DNA from: Propionibacteriaceae bacterium
Lineage (GTDB): Bacteria > Actinomycetota > Actinomycetes > Propionibacteriales > Propionibacteriaceae
Length of the DNA: 16,153 bases
Direction of reading: 5' to 3'
Assembly (NCBI GenBank): GCA_031254155.1
Contig: JAIRVA010000025.1
Span: forward strand, 1-16,153
Of this stretch, positions 1-8,656 are shown piece by piece. Numbering within the stretch: position 1 is the stretch's first letter; each line of letters begins with the position of its first letter. The notes under the pieces are model-generated. The model saw nothing but the letters and a program-made list of their open reading frames with translations. It had not been told where the DNA came from and did not search any database. The position numbers were made by a program, and so were the translations under genes.

Positions 1-1819
1 CAAGAGTCCGCGTCCCCATCGCCGCCACCGCGGTCCGGACCCGTTCCAGGGCGTCCGTCGTACCGTCCGTGGCGACGTACAACACGCGGTACGGCGCGAT
101 GTCGCGCCACCCGCAATCACTTGGCAGCAAAGGGGCCGGCGCGAGCCCCCACTGGCGGGTGTACGTCTCTTCGTCAAACCCGACGCACGGGGCGTCCGGC
201 GCCCCGGCGAACCCCAGGGTGGCGGCGCCCGCCGCCGGGACGACCACCGGGGCCGGGAGGGCCGCCGACAATCCCGCCGGGTCCAGGCCCCGGGCCGCCG
301 CCTCCGCCTCGAGGTTCGACTCGAGTTTCAGATCAGCGTACCCAGGCGCCAGGCCGTAGCCCAGGACCGTTGCCTCCACTCCGGCGATGGCGTCCAGGCG
401 CTCACGGTACGCGACCGCCTCGCCGGGTTCGAGTTCGATGGCCACGATCGCTCCGGGCATGAGACCGGGCAGTTGTACGACGACGGCGTACTGTTGGTTG
501 ATCACGCTGGCCAGACCAGCGAACACGGTGGTGACGTACAGCGCGATGACCAGGCCCGCGACCGAGCGGAAGGCCGCGGCCGGATGGCGGCGGAACCAGC
601 TCGCCGCGATGACCGAGCCGGCGCCGGGCGCGCGACGGGAGAGCCACCGGCTCGCCTGGCGGACCAGCCAGGGGCCGCTCGCGAGGATGCCGATGGACAC
701 GAGGACGAACCCGGTCACACTAAGAATGAGCCGGTAGGTACCCAGGTAGATCCCGAGGTCCTCCACCAGGCGGGTGACAACATCGCCATTCAGCCCGCCG
801 AGGGCGATGAGAGCCGTACCCACGCCGATGGGGATGAGCCGCCGCGCCCGCGGCGGGCGCTCGGCGAGTTGCCGGCTAGCCCCGAGGGGACCGATCCCGT
901 CCCGGCTCACGCGGACCGCCGCGGCCACGACCGAGGCGGCGACGACGGCCAGTCCGACCACGAACGTCGTCCCCCAGCCAACGACGAGGTCGCTCACATA
1001 GAACCGCGTACCGCTGACGACGATCTGGGCGGCCAGCGGGCGGAGGGCCCAGAACAACCCGGTACCGAAGACCGCGCCGAGGGCGGCCGTGACGGCCATC
1101 TCGACTGCGGTGATCGTCACCACGTCGCGTGGCGTCGCGCCGATCAGGCGCAGCGTCTGGAGCCGCTCGCGGCGCTGGACCGCACCGAGCGCGGTGACAA
1201 TCGACACCAGCAAGATGACCGGGATGACCAGGGCAATCGCCCCGATGACCATGACGGTCTGGTAGGCGCCGGTCAAGCTGTACGCCGGTTCGCCGTTCAG
1301 GTCATGGAAGAGCTGGGTCCGGGGCGACTCGCCCAGTGTGGCCGCGTCGGCGACCCGGATCGCCGCCAGCATGTCGGGGCCGGCGAGGGTGGTGGGCGGG
1401 AGCTCGCCGTCGATCTCGCCGAAGCGGTCCCCCAGTTGGTCGCCCGGCAGTGAGGCGATCAGGGCGGCGAGGGCCGGAGAAACGACGGCGTGGCCGGTCG
1501 CGGGGACGGGCAGGCCGCCCGGCAAGCGGATGTGGGTGTCGGGCGTCACCGCGATGGTGAGGATGGTGACGGGCTGGCCGCGGACAACCTCGATCTCCCC
1601 GAGCCGCAGAACGGTGTCGGCGGTCAGCGATTCCTCGGGGTAACCGCTCGGTGCGTTGGTCCACTCGGTCCGGGTGTCGCGGGCGTGGAGCCCGGCGTTG
1701 GCGCCCAACAGGGTGAGCAGCATCGCGACCCCCACCGCGATCCCGGCGGCGATAGCGGCGAGCCGCTGCCACGCCCCGGGGGTACGCAGGACCGCCAGCC
1801 GGATGACCGCCGGGTTCAC
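1..1819 (-). CDS. FtsX/MacB-type ABC transporter permease, partial (C-terminus beyond window)
   Basis: This is the membrane subunit partnering the ATPase encoded directly upstream; the pair would export or extract an unknown substrate, as is usual for PadR-linked FtsX-type ABC systems. Read on the minus strand from GTG 1819, I found no in-frame stop in the parts I checked, giving about 606 residues before the edge. It opens with a short basic segment and a hydrophobic helix (about residues 18-40), followed by a polar extracytoplasmic domain. A second hydrophobic block (about 210-240) leads into QRRERLQTLRLIGATPRD, the cytoplasmic loop typical of FtsX permeases. More membrane segments and a second polar domain follow, suggesting a duplicated FtsX layout. 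The GTG start shares four bases (GTGA) with the ATPase stop, so translation is probably coupled. The substrate (antimicrobial, lipid or peptide) cannot be told. Confidence 0.85.
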   Translation of the reverse strand, partial: MNPAVIRLAVLRTPGAWQRLAAIAAGIAVGVAMLLTLLGANAGLHARDTRTEWTNAPSGYPEESLTADTVLRLGEIEVVRGQPVTILTIAVTPDTHIRLPGGLPVPATGHAVVSPALAALIASLPGDQLGDRFGEIDGELPPTTLAGPDMLAAIRVADAATLGESPRTQLFHDLNGEPAYSLTGAYQTVMVIGAIALVIPVILLVSIVTALGAVQRRERLQTLRLIGATPRDVVTITAVEMAVTAALGAVFGTGLFWALRPLAAQIVVSGTRFYVSDLVVGWGTTFVVGLAVVAASVVAAAVRVSRDGIGPLGASRQLAERPPRARRLIPIGVGTALIALGGLNGDVVTRLVEDLGIYLGTYRLILSVTGFVLVSIGILASGPWLVRQASRWLSRRAPGAGSVIAASWFRRHPAAAFRSVAGLVIALYVTTVFAGLASVINQQYAVVVQLPGLMPGAIVAIELEPGEAVAYRERLDAIAGVEATVLGYGLAPGYADLKLESNLEAEAAARGLDPAGLSAALPAPVVVPAAGAATLGFAGAPDAPCVGFDEETYTRQWGLAPAPLLPSDCGWRDIAPYRVLYVATDGTTDALERVRTAVAAMGTRTL

Positions 1820-2532
1820 GCGTCGGCTCCCTGGTCGGCCCCCCGGTACCCCGGGGAGAGGCGTCCGTCGCGGACGATCACCTCGCGGTCGGCGTAGGCG
1901 GCGGTCCGGGGGTCGTGGGTGACGAGGATCACCGTCGTACCACCCTCCCGGACCTCCCCCAGCATCGCCGCCAGTACCTGCTCCCCGGCGAGGGAATCAA
2001 GCGAACCCGTCGGCTCGTCGGCGAACAGGACGGCGGGGTGGGTGACCAGGGCCCGCGCGACCGCGACCCGCTGGGCCTCGCCGCCGGACAACTGCGTGGG
2101 CAACTTGTCGCCCTTGTCGGCGAGCCCGAAGCGGTCGAGCCACTCCGCCGCCTGTTTGAGCGCCGGAGCCCGCTTCGTACCGCCCAGCAACAGCGGGATC
2201 GTGACATTGTCCAGGGCGCTGAGGTCCGGCAACAACTGCCCGAACTGGAAGACGAAGCCGAACGCCTTCAGGCGCAACCGGGAGCGGTCACGCTCGGGGA
2301 GGGCCGAAATGACCTGGCCGTCGAAGGTCACCTCGCCTTGATCGGGAGTGAGGACCCCGGCGAGGCAGTGCAACAGCGTCGACTTGCCGGAGCCGGAGGG
2401 ACCCATCACGGCCACGACCTCGCCCGGCGAAATGGCCAGGTCAACGCCGCGCAGGGCTTCTGTCAAGCCAAAACTCTTCTGAAGGTCTCGGGTGGCGAGG
2501 ACGGGGGTCCTGCGGTTGGTCGCGTCGCTCAT
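1816..2532 (-). CDS. ABC transporter ATP-binding protein (LolD/MacB-like)
   Basis: This is the ATP-hydrolysing subunit for the neighbouring FtsX-type permease, 238 residues and of normal family length. All core motifs are present: Walker A GPSGSGKST (44-52), Q-loop Q96 in FGFVFQFGQLLPDL, signature LSGGE (148-152) followed by AQRVAVARAL, Walker B VLFADE (168-173) with PTGSLD after it, and H-loop H206 in LVTHD. The QRVAVARAL and EPTGSLD context is characteristic of the family serving FtsX/MacB permeases rather than sugar importers, which fits its partner. The ATG overlaps the PadR stop as ATGA, and its own TGA overlaps the permease GTG. The three genes therefore form one tight transcription unit, presumably controlled by the PadR protein. 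Confidence 0.95.
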   Translation of the reverse strand: MSDATNRRTPVLATRDLQKSFGLTEALRGVDLAISPGEVVAVMGPSGSGKSTLLHCLAGVLTPDQGEVTFDGQVISALPERDRSRLRLKAFGFVFQFGQLLPDLSALDNVTIPLLLGGTKRAPALKQAAEWLDRFGLADKGDKLPTQLSGGEAQRVAVARALVTHPAVLFADEPTGSLDSLAGEQVLAAMLGEVREGGTTVILVTHDPRTAAYADREVIVRDGRLSPGYRGADQGADA

Positions 2533-3062
2533 GCCGTCACCGCCGTCCGGAGTTCGCCGAGGCGGGCGGCGGTCAGCTCGATCCAGCGCAGGTCCGCCTC
2601 GATGTGGAAGAGGGCGTGGTCGCAGAGCAGCACGGTACCGATTTCGCCCGCCTGCTTCTCTTTGGTGAGTTCCCGCATCCGGGCCATGTGCTGGCGGCGC
2701 TGGAGGTCAAGCAGGCGCTCGGCGTCATCGTCCAGGAGCAGCGCGATGACGGTTTTCGCGAACAAGTTGGATTGCAGGGCCTCGGAGGGTACGTCGGGGG
2801 TGAACATCCAGGTCTCGAGGTGGGTACGGCCCTGGGGCGTGATCTCGTACCGCTTCCGGTCAGGCCCGGCGCCCGCCTCGCCGCCGAGCAGGAGGATGTA
2901 CCCCGCCTTGACCAGCCGCGCGAGCGTCGCGTAGACCTGGCCGTACGCCAGGGCCCGCTTCGACCCGAACAACCGGTCATAGTCCTGTTTCAAGTCGTAC
3001 CCGTAGCTCGGGCCCGTTCCCAGCAACCCCAGCAGGGTCGTGGAAGTGTTCATATCGGTCAT
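2529..3062 (-). CDS. PadR-family transcriptional regulator
   Basis: This 177-residue DNA-binding repressor probably controls its own operon with the downstream ABC ATPase and permease. The N-terminal winged helix carries the PadR hallmarks: LLGLLGTGPSYGYDLKQ (10-26), YGQVYATLARLVKAGYI (about 40-56) and the wing RKRYEITPQG (69-78). A helical C-terminal dimerisation region (about 100-177) follows, rich in Leu, Glu and Arg. PadR proteins are often autoregulated and respond to small molecules that the linked transporter exports; that role is inferred here. The chosen start, ATG 3062, has no Shine-Dalgarno but sits about nine bases after a good -10 hexamer, so a leaderless message is likely. ATG 3053 is the alternative and also lacks an RBS. 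A perfect 30-bp palindrome abuts the start. Confidence 0.92.
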   Translation of the reverse strand: MTDMNTSTTLLGLLGTGPSYGYDLKQDYDRLFGSKRALAYGQVYATLARLVKAGYILLLGGEAGAGPDRKRYEITPQGRTHLETWMFTPDVPSEALQSNLFAKTVIALLLDDDAERLLDLQRRQHMARMRELTKEKQAGEIGTVLLCDHALFHIEADLRWIELTAARLGELRTAVTA

Positions 3063-3091
3063 AGATACTGAGTGTATACACTCAGTATCTA
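3062..3091. promoter_or_regulatory. Perfect 30-bp palindrome, probable PadR operator
   Basis: The half-site TAGATACTGAGTGTA is followed immediately by its exact reverse complement, with no spacer and no mismatch over 30 bp. One end is the first base of the padR ATG and the other is the last base of the GH3 stop codon. It covers the padR -10 hexamer and the expected transcription start, so a bound dimer would block initiation. This is what an autoregulatory PadR site should look like, although the binding protein is inferred. Confidence 0.8.
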
Positions 3092-3099
3092 GACGTCAA
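3071..3099 (-). promoter_or_regulatory. padR operon promoter (-35 TTGACG, -10 TACACT)
   Basis: On the minus strand TTGACG (3099-3094) is separated by exactly 17 bases from TACACT (3076-3071). The -35 matches 5 of 6 consensus bases and the -10 fits TANNNT. The padR ATG starts nine bases after the -10, which places the transcription start at or next to the A of ATG and predicts a leaderless mRNA. The -35 lies within the last sense codons of the GH3 gene. Confidence 0.7.
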
Positions 3100-5416
3100 C
3101 CTCCGCGAGCCAGTCAACGGTGACGGGCGTTGTCAACACCCGTCCGCGGGTCACGTCGCGCACCTCGCCCACGATCTCGATGCGCCTCCCCAGAAGCACA
3201 TCCTCGCTTGATGTCCCCACGGACAAGGCGATCCAGCCCGGCTCCACAAGGCGGGTCGCGGGGTCGCGCCCGGTGAACGCCGTCCGGTCGGCGTGCACCC
3301 GGAACCGGACCCGGGCGCTCTGGCCCGGATCAAGACGGACCTTCGCGAAGCCGAGGAGCTGCTTGACCGGCCGGGTGACCTGGGCCACCTCGTCCCCGAG
3401 GTACAACTGCACGACCTCCGCCCCCGCCCGCGCCCCGGTGTTCCGTACCGTCACGCTCACGCCCACCTCGCCGTCGACGGGCAGGTCGTCCCGGTCCACC
3501 GCGAAGTCGCCCAGTTCAAAACTCGTGTAGCTCAGCCCGTAGCCGAAGGGGTAGAGCGGGCCCGGATTCACGTTGGATATCCCCTGACTGGCGAGGCCGA
3601 GGGGTGGCGCCAGGTAGGTGGTCGGCTGACCGCCGATCGCGCTCGGGATGCCGACCGGCAGCTTGCCCGAGGGATTGACCGCGCCGGTCAGGACCCGCAT
3701 GACCGCACCGGCCCCCTCCTCGCCCGGCATGAAGGCCTGGACGATCGCCGCCGCCCGGCCGGCGTACGCCCCCAACGCGTAGGGCCGGCCGCTGACAACG
3801 AGCAGAATGACCGGGGTACCAGTCGCCAGCACCGCCTCCACGAGCGCACCCTGGACACCGGGCAGGGCCAGGGTCTGGGCGTCACAACCCTCGCCGCACG
3901 TACCGTGGCCGAACAGGCCGGCCCGGTCGCCCACCGTCAAGAGCACAATCCCAGCCCCGGCGGCCGCCGCCACCGCCGCCGGGATCCCGGTGCCATCGTC
4001 GGTCGCGACCTCGCAGCCGGGAACGTACGCGACATCCCCGAACACCCGGCGGGCGGCCCCCAGCAGAGACTCCGCGTCGACGCCGAGCGTCGCGTCGCCC
4101 TGGCGCAACAGGACGTGGTTCGGGTACGAGTAACACCCAAAGAGGCAATGCGGATCGTCGGCCACCGGGCCGATGACCGTGAGCCGGGCATCGGGCCGCA
4201 CCGGCAGAAGTCCCCGCGGATTCGCGAGCAGGATGACCGACTGCTCCGCCAGTTCCGCGGCGAGCGCCCGGTTGGCGGCGGAGTCAAGGTCGACCGGTGT
4301 CGGTGCGGGTGCCCAGCCCGCGTCCAGGAGTCCCAGCTCGGCTTTTTGTGTCAGGACCCTCTCCAGCGCCCGGTCGACGAGCGCGACTGGTACCTCGCCC
4401 CGCTCCACCAGCGCCGTCAGACGGGGGTACGCGACGGCCGCCGGCAACTCGACGTCGAGCCCGGCCGTGAGCGTGAGGCGCGCGGCGTCACCCAGGTCGG
4501 CGGCCACCTTGTGCATCGAGTGGACGAAGGCGACCGAGCCGTAATCGGACACCACCGTACCCCGGAAACCCCAGTTTTCCCGCAGACACTCGGTCAGCAG
4601 CCAGCCGTTAGTCGCGGCGGGCTGGCCGTCGATGTCGGAATACGAGTTCATCACCGACCGCGCACCGCCCTCCCGGACCGCCGTCTCGAACGAGGGCAGG
4701 ATCACGTCGGCAAACTCCCGCGGCCCCATGGACACCGGGGCGTGGTTCCGGCCCGCGCGGGAGGCCGAGTACCCAGCGAAGTGCTTGAGTGTGGCGATGA
4801 TCCCCTGCGACTGCAATCCGCGGACGTATGCCGCCCCCAATGCCCCGACCAGGTAGGGATCCTCCCCGCACGTCTCCTCCACGCGGCCCCAACGGTAGTC
4901 GCGGACGACGTCGAGCAGCGGCGCGAGCCCCTGGTGGACACCGAGGGCCCGCAGGTCGCGACCGATGGCGGCGCCCAGCCGTTCCACCAGACCCGGGTCG
5001 AAGGCGGCCCCCCACGCGATGGGTGCCGGGTACACCGTCGCACCGAGCGTGGTCACCCCGGTCAGGCACTCCTCGTGGGCGATCGCCGGAATCCCCAGCC
5101 GGGTCTCGCGGGTGAGGAACTCCTGGAAGCGCCGCAGCCGCTCGCCCCCGGCGGCGGGCGTGACCGGCGCCGTCCCGTACACCCGAGTGATGTGTCCAAG
5201 CCCCACCGCCGCATCGGTTTCGTAGGGTACGCCTGACGTCATCGCGGCCTCGAGCGGCGCGACCTGGCTGACCACGCCATCCGTCCCAGGGGTGTCGTGG
5301 GGCCAACTGCTGCCGAGCTGGGCCACCTTCTCGGGCAGCGTCATTTCGCTCATCAGTGCCCGGACGCGGACGGGGACCGGGAGCGCCGGGTCGCGCCAGA
5401 CGGGGGTGATGGCCAT
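3089..5416 (-). CDS. Glycoside hydrolase family 3, cytoplasmic beta-xylosidase/beta-glucosidase
   Basis: This 775-residue enzyme is predicted to cleave non-reducing beta-linked sugars from oligosaccharides brought in by the upstream ABC transporter. There is no signal peptide, so it should act in the cytoplasm. GH3 landmarks in order: IAHEECLTG (112-120), RWGRVEETCGEDP (175-187), KHFAGY (211-216), MNSYSDIDGQPA (256-267), and VVSDYG with the probable nucleophile Asp291. GEGCD (508-512) follows, with Glu509 a plausible acid/base, then PSGKLP (582-587), FGYGLSYT (624-631) and a C-terminal fibronectin-III-like domain. The length and the HEECLTG/GATVYP block resemble actinobacterial bxlA-type beta-xylosidases. 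The exact sugar is not proven. ATG 5416 is chosen over an upstream in-frame start at 5548 because GAGGT lies six bases before it and the longer form would overlap the permease by over 120 bases. Confidence 0.93.
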   Translation of the reverse strand: MAITPVWRDPALPVPVRVRALMSEMTLPEKVAQLGSSWPHDTPGTDGVVSQVAPLEAAMTSGVPYETDAAVGLGHITRVYGTAPVTPAAGGERLRRFQEFLTRETRLGIPAIAHEECLTGVTTLGATVYPAPIAWGAAFDPGLVERLGAAIGRDLRALGVHQGLAPLLDVVRDYRWGRVEETCGEDPYLVGALGAAYVRGLQSQGIIATLKHFAGYSASRAGRNHAPVSMGPREFADVILPSFETAVREGGARSVMNSYSDIDGQPAATNGWLLTECLRENWGFRGTVVSDYGSVAFVHSMHKVAADLGDAARLTLTAGLDVELPAAVAYPRLTALVERGEVPVALVDRALERVLTQKAELGLLDAGWAPAPTPVDLDSAANRALAAELAEQSVILLANPRGLLPVRPDARLTVIGPVADDPHCLFGCYSYPNHVLLRQGDATLGVDAESLLGAARRVFGDVAYVPGCEVATDDGTGIPAAVAAAAGAGIVLLTVGDRAGLFGHGTCGEGCDAQTLALPGVQGALVEAVLATGTPVILLVVSGRPYALGAYAGRAAAIVQAFMPGEEGAGAVMRVLTGAVNPSGKLPVGIPSAIGGQPTTYLAPPLGLASQGISNVNPGPLYPFGYGLSYTSFELGDFAVDRDDLPVDGEVGVSVTVRNTGARAGAEVVQLYLGDEVAQVTRPVKQLLGFAKVRLDPGQSARVRFRVHADRTAFTGRDPATRLVEPGWIALSVGTSSEDVLLGRRIEIVGEVRDVTRGRVLTTPVTVDWLAEVDV

Positions 5417-5422
5417 CAACGT

Positions 5423-5427
5423 ACCTC
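5423..5427 (-). promoter_or_regulatory. Ribosome binding site deciding the GH3 start
   Basis: GAGGT lies six bases before ATG 5416 and overlaps the final G of the preceding permease stop codon. It argues for the 775-residue GH3 start and for coupled translation with the permease. Confidence 0.7.
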
Positions 5428-6260
5428 TACTTTCCGAAGCCGGCCGTGAGACCGGCGATGAGTTGACGACGGCCGACGATGTACGCGGCCAAGATAGGCA
5501 GGGAGGACAGGACGACCGCTGCCAGGATGGCGGGCGTGTCGGAGCCATGCTCGCCCTGATAGGTGAAGAGGGAGTACGGCAGCACCCGTACGGACGCCTT
5601 CCCCGTCAGAACGAGGGGGAACAGGAAGCCGTTCCACACCTGGAGGGCGTCGTAGATGCCGACCGTGATGAGGGCGGGCCGGGTGAGCGGCAGAACGAGC
5701 GACCAGAGCGTCCGCCAACTGCCGCCGCCGTCGACCGTCATCGACTCGAACAGCTCGGACGGGATATCCCGGATGAAGTTGACCAGGATGAGGACGGTGA
5801 TCGGAATGCCGAACCCGATGGACGGCAGGATGAGGGCGATCAGGGTGTCGTACAACTTCATCTGCAGGATCATGTAATACAGCGGCACAATCGTCGCCTG
5901 GGCCGGGATGGCCAGGCCGAGCAGGACCACGCGGAAGATCCGGAGCGAGGCTTTGTGGCGGCCGCGGGCGATGGCGTACGAGGCCATGACCGCCACCACG
6001 AGCAGGACGACGACCGACACGACCGTGATAATGAGGCTGTTGCCCAGATAGCGGAGAAAGTCGTTCTCGATGACTAGTTTGTATGCCCGGAGCGACGGGG
6101 ACGCGGGCGGTACGAGGGGGTTCGCGGCGTAGTAATCACCCTGGGTCCGCAGGGACGACAGAATCATGTAGTAGATCGGCACGATGATGATGAGGAGCCA
6201 GATCCAGGCGAAGGTGGCCCCGAGGACGGCGGGGCGGCGGCGCGCGGCGTGACGGGTCAT
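5427..6260 (-). CDS. Carbohydrate ABC transporter permease, MalG-type
   Basis: This 277-residue inner-membrane protein is the second channel subunit of the sugar importer encoded by this operon. About six hydrophobic segments are visible, starting near residues 15-35 and 75-95. The cytoplasmic EAA loop is at about 169-192 (ELFESMTVDGGGSWRTLWSLVLP), with the conserved glycine and closing Leu-Pro that dock the ATPase. WNGFLFPLVL (209-218) is typical of MalG-type subunits. The ATG lies one base after the stop of the MalF-type gene. No sugar-type ATPase is encoded here, so the importer probably uses a shared MsiK/MalK-like ATPase encoded elsewhere, as is common in actinobacteria (inference). Confidence 0.95.
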   Translation of the reverse strand: MTRHAARRRPAVLGATFAWIWLLIIIVPIYYMILSSLRTQGDYYAANPLVPPASPSLRAYKLVIENDFLRYLGNSLIITVVSVVVLLVVAVMASYAIARGRHKASLRIFRVVLLGLAIPAQATIVPLYYMILQMKLYDTLIALILPSIGFGIPITVLILVNFIRDIPSELFESMTVDGGGSWRTLWSLVLPLTRPALITVGIYDALQVWNGFLFPLVLTGKASVRVLPYSLFTYQGEHGSDTPAILAAVVLSSLPILAAYIVGRRQLIAGLTAGFGK

Positions 6261-6261
6261 C

Positions 6262-7188
6262 TCACACCCCTTCCATCTGGCTCTCCATGCGCTGCGCGCC
6301 CGAGAACTTGTTTAGGGTGATCGAGAGGGTGAGGCCAACGACCACCAGGATGACCGCGATCACACTCGCCTTGCCCATTTCGAACGACCGGAACCCGGTG
6401 AGGTACATGTCGAGCGGCAGAATGCGGGTGGCCACGCCAGGCCCGCCCTGGGTCATGACGTAGAACAGGTCGAAGTACGTCAGGGCGCCGACCAGCATGA
6501 GGGTCGACGAGGTGATAATCGTGTACTTCAACTGCGGCAGCGTGATACGCCAGAACTGGTCCCAGCCCGATGCCCCGTCGATCATGGCCGCCTCGTACAA
6601 CACCGCTGGGATCTGGCGGACGCCCGCCTGGTACAACAGTGAGTGGAACGGGACGAAGGTCCACGCCACGACGAACAGCACCGTCCACAGGGCAAGCTTC
6701 TGGCCGAGCCAGTCCTGCTGCAGCCAGGCAAAACCCAGGTGGCTGGTGAGCCCGAAGCTCGGATCGACCATGGCCTTGAAACCGATGCCGATCGCCGCCG
6801 AACTGAAGAGCATCGGCAAGAAGTACAGGACCGCCATGACGGCACGGTACCGTTGTCGCCCGGCCATGAACACCCCGAGCAGCAGCGAGAGGGGGGCCTG
6901 GACCAGCCACGACACGAGGATGACCACCAGGGAGAGCCACATCGCGTGCACCGTCCGGTCGTCACCCAACACCGCTCGCCAGTTCGTGAGACCCGTCCAG
7001 GTCATCGGCCCCATCCCGTTCCAGTTGACGAAGGAGAAATAGACGACACCGACGAGCGGGACCAGAGCGAAGAGCCCGAAGAACGCCATCGCCGGGGCCG
7101 CGAGCCAGGCACTGGGCCCGGTGCGGCGGCGCGCCGCACCGGGGGCCGTCGTACCAACGGTACCGACGGACGCGTACGAGACACTCAT
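6262..7188 (-). CDS. Carbohydrate ABC transporter permease, MalF-type
   Basis: This 308-residue inner-membrane subunit pairs with the downstream MalG-type permease. After an Arg-rich N-terminus comes a first helix (about 30-52, FFGLFALVPLVGVVYFSF) and five further hydrophobic segments. The EAA loop (199-220, EAAMIDGASGWDQFWRITLPQL) shows the expected conserved Gly and Leu-Pro. FDLFYVMTQGGPGVAT (239-254) is a strong family marker of sugar permeases of this type. It begins two bases after the stop of the binding-protein gene and ends one base before the next permease, so the order binding protein, permease, permease, glycosidase is a single operon. Confidence 0.95.
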   Translation of the reverse strand: MSVSYASVGTVGTTAPGAARRRTGPSAWLAAPAMAFFGLFALVPLVGVVYFSFVNWNGMGPMTWTGLTNWRAVLGDDRTVHAMWLSLVVILVSWLVQAPLSLLLGVFMAGRQRYRAVMAVLYFLPMLFSSAAIGIGFKAMVDPSFGLTSHLGFAWLQQDWLGQKLALWTVLFVVAWTFVPFHSLLYQAGVRQIPAVLYEAAMIDGASGWDQFWRITLPQLKYTIITSSTLMLVGALTYFDLFYVMTQGGPGVATRILPLDMYLTGFRSFEMGKASVIAVILVVVGLTLSITLNKFSGAQRMESQMEGV

Positions 7189-7190
7189 CG

Positions 7191-8534
7191 TTAGCTGAGA
7201 GTCTTGTTCATGTTGTCAGCGAACTCCTGCGGGGTGATCTGCCCCTGGAAGATCATGTCCAGGTTGGTCAGCAGTTCCTGGGCGGCCGTCGACGACAGCA
7301 CCTGATCCCAGGAAGCCTGGAAGTGCTTGGCGTTCAGCAGCAGGTTGTACGCGTCGACGAGGAAGGACGCGTCATCCGAGGCCTTGAGTTTGTCCAGCGC
7401 GTTCGCCACGGGCGGTACACCGCCGCCGGCAATGAGGGTGTCAACCATCGTACCGTCCAGGTTGGACTGGTTCAGCCAATCGAGGGCGATCTGCTGCTCC
7501 TCGGCGTTGGCACTCGCCGCGATCGAGAAGAAGTTCGACGGGTTGCCCGCGATGTCGCTCGGGTCACCCGTACCGCCCGAAACCGCCGGGAAGGGGAATG
7601 ACCCAAGCTTGCCGCCCGACACGAAGTCCGGCGTATCGGCCTTGAACGTACCGTAGACCCACGATCCCTGCAGGATCATGGCCGCCTTGCCGGAGTACAC
7701 GAGCGCGACATCGGCGTGCGAGTCAGCCGCGGTGGAGGTGAACCCGGACTGGAAACCGTCGGCCTTGACGAGGTCCTGGATGTGGGTGAGCGCGTCGAGC
7801 ATGGCCGGGCTCGACCACGCGTTGGCCTTCCCGGCTACCACGTCGTTGAACGTGCCCGGACCACCAATCCGATCGGCGAGGTACTCCAGCCACATCAGGT
7901 CTGGCCACTTGGACCCGCCCGCCAACGAGAAGGGGGCCACCCCGATGGCCTTGAATTTGGGAATGGCGGCGAGCAGATCATCCCAGGTCTTGATCGGCGC
8001 CTCGACACCCGCCTGCTTGAAGAGGTCTTTGTTGTAGAACAGCATGACTGGCTGGGCATCGCCATTGGGTACGGCGACCTGGACGCCATCCAGCTTGCCG
8101 GCGTCCGCGACCGAGGGCAGGACGCGGGACAACGCCTGGTCGACCTTGCCGTCCAGCGAGATGATCTGTTTGGCCGCAACGTACTCGTCCACCACGCCGA
8201 AGGCGCCCCAGCTCCAGACCAGAGTCGGGGCCTCGCCGGCGCCGATCGCCGTCCGGATCTTTTCCTTGTAGGCGTCGTTCGCGTACACCTCGTACGCGAT
8301 CTGGCGGTTGGGGTTGGCCGCGTTCCACGCGTCATAGCTCTTCGTGAACATACCCTCTTTGGGCTGGCCGGAGAGGAACCACACCGAGGCGCTGCCCGCG
8401 GCCGCACCCGTGGCACCCGCACCGCCGCTCGCGGTCCCGGCGGGCTGATTGGATCCGCTGCAGCCAGCGAGGACCAGTGATAAGGCTCCAACTACGGCCA
8501 GAGCCAACGTGAGACGTTTCCGTTGCCAAATCAT
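7191..8534 (-). CDS. Sugar-binding lipoprotein of ABC importer (extracellular solute-binding protein family 1)
   Basis: This 447-residue receptor captures an oligosaccharide outside the cell and delivers it to the two permeases. The N-terminus has basic residues, a hydrophobic core and the lipobox LAGC (22-25), so Cys25 should be lipidated and anchored in the membrane. A Gly/Ala/Ser-rich linker (about 28-48) precedes the binding domain. Family features include FYNKDLFKQAGVEAPIKTWDDLLA, typical of maltose- and xylobiose-type binding proteins, and MILQGSWVYGTF. ATG 8534 has AAAGGA five bases upstream. As first gene of the operon it faces the LacI gene across a 174-bp spacer containing putative operators. 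The ligand is inferred to be a beta-oligosaccharide, perhaps xylobiose or cellobiose, from the GH3 partner. Confidence 0.95.
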   Translation of the reverse strand: MIWQRKRLTLALAVVGALSLVLAGCSGSNQPAGTASGGAGATGAAAGSASVWFLSGQPKEGMFTKSYDAWNAANPNRQIAYEVYANDAYKEKIRTAIGAGEAPTLVWSWGAFGVVDEYVAAKQIISLDGKVDQALSRVLPSVADAGKLDGVQVAVPNGDAQPVMLFYNKDLFKQAGVEAPIKTWDDLLAAIPKFKAIGVAPFSLAGGSKWPDLMWLEYLADRIGGPGTFNDVVAGKANAWSSPAMLDALTHIQDLVKADGFQSGFTSTAADSHADVALVYSGKAAMILQGSWVYGTFKADTPDFVSGGKLGSFPFPAVSGGTGDPSDIAGNPSNFFSIAASANAEEQQIALDWLNQSNLDGTMVDTLIAGGGVPPVANALDKLKASDDASFLVDAYNLLLNAKHFQASWDQVLSSTAAQELLTNLDMIFQGQITPQEFADNMNKTLS

Positions 8535-8580
8535 GACTATCCTTTCGCTCCAGGGTCTCGTCCATGAGGCCCCCCAAGAT

Positions 8581-8591
8581 GAAACTTTTTC
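8581..8591. promoter_or_regulatory. Putative LacI-family operator, distal site
   Basis: The sequence GAAACTTTTTC has core arms GAAA and TTTC around three bases, the same architecture as the site at 8657-8669 but with less flanking symmetry. It lies 47 bases before the start codon of the binding-protein gene, where a repressor could block that operon. Confidence 0.45.
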
Positions 8592-8656
8592 GACGTGAGC
8601 ATCACGCTCAACTGGAGTCTATGGACTTCGCTGCGGGTTTGGTAGAGTGCAACTCA

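Noticed and set aside
3062..3091. The 30-bp palindrome as a rho-independent terminator of the sugar operon
   Set aside because: The stem is AT-rich, has no true loop and is not followed by a T-tract. Its overlap with the padR promoter fits an operator better.
3293..5236. Long plus-strand open frame of 647 codons opposite GH3
   Set aside because: It lies antisense to a GH3 gene with all family motifs, and its translation is Arg/Gly/Asp/Pro-rich without recognisable domains. It is a high-GC shadow, as are those at 473-1453, 1915-2934 and 13700-15556.
5417..5548. 44-residue N-terminal extension of GH3
   Set aside because: It would overlap the permease gene by over 120 bases and resembles no GH3 N-terminus. 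A good RBS precedes ATG 5416.
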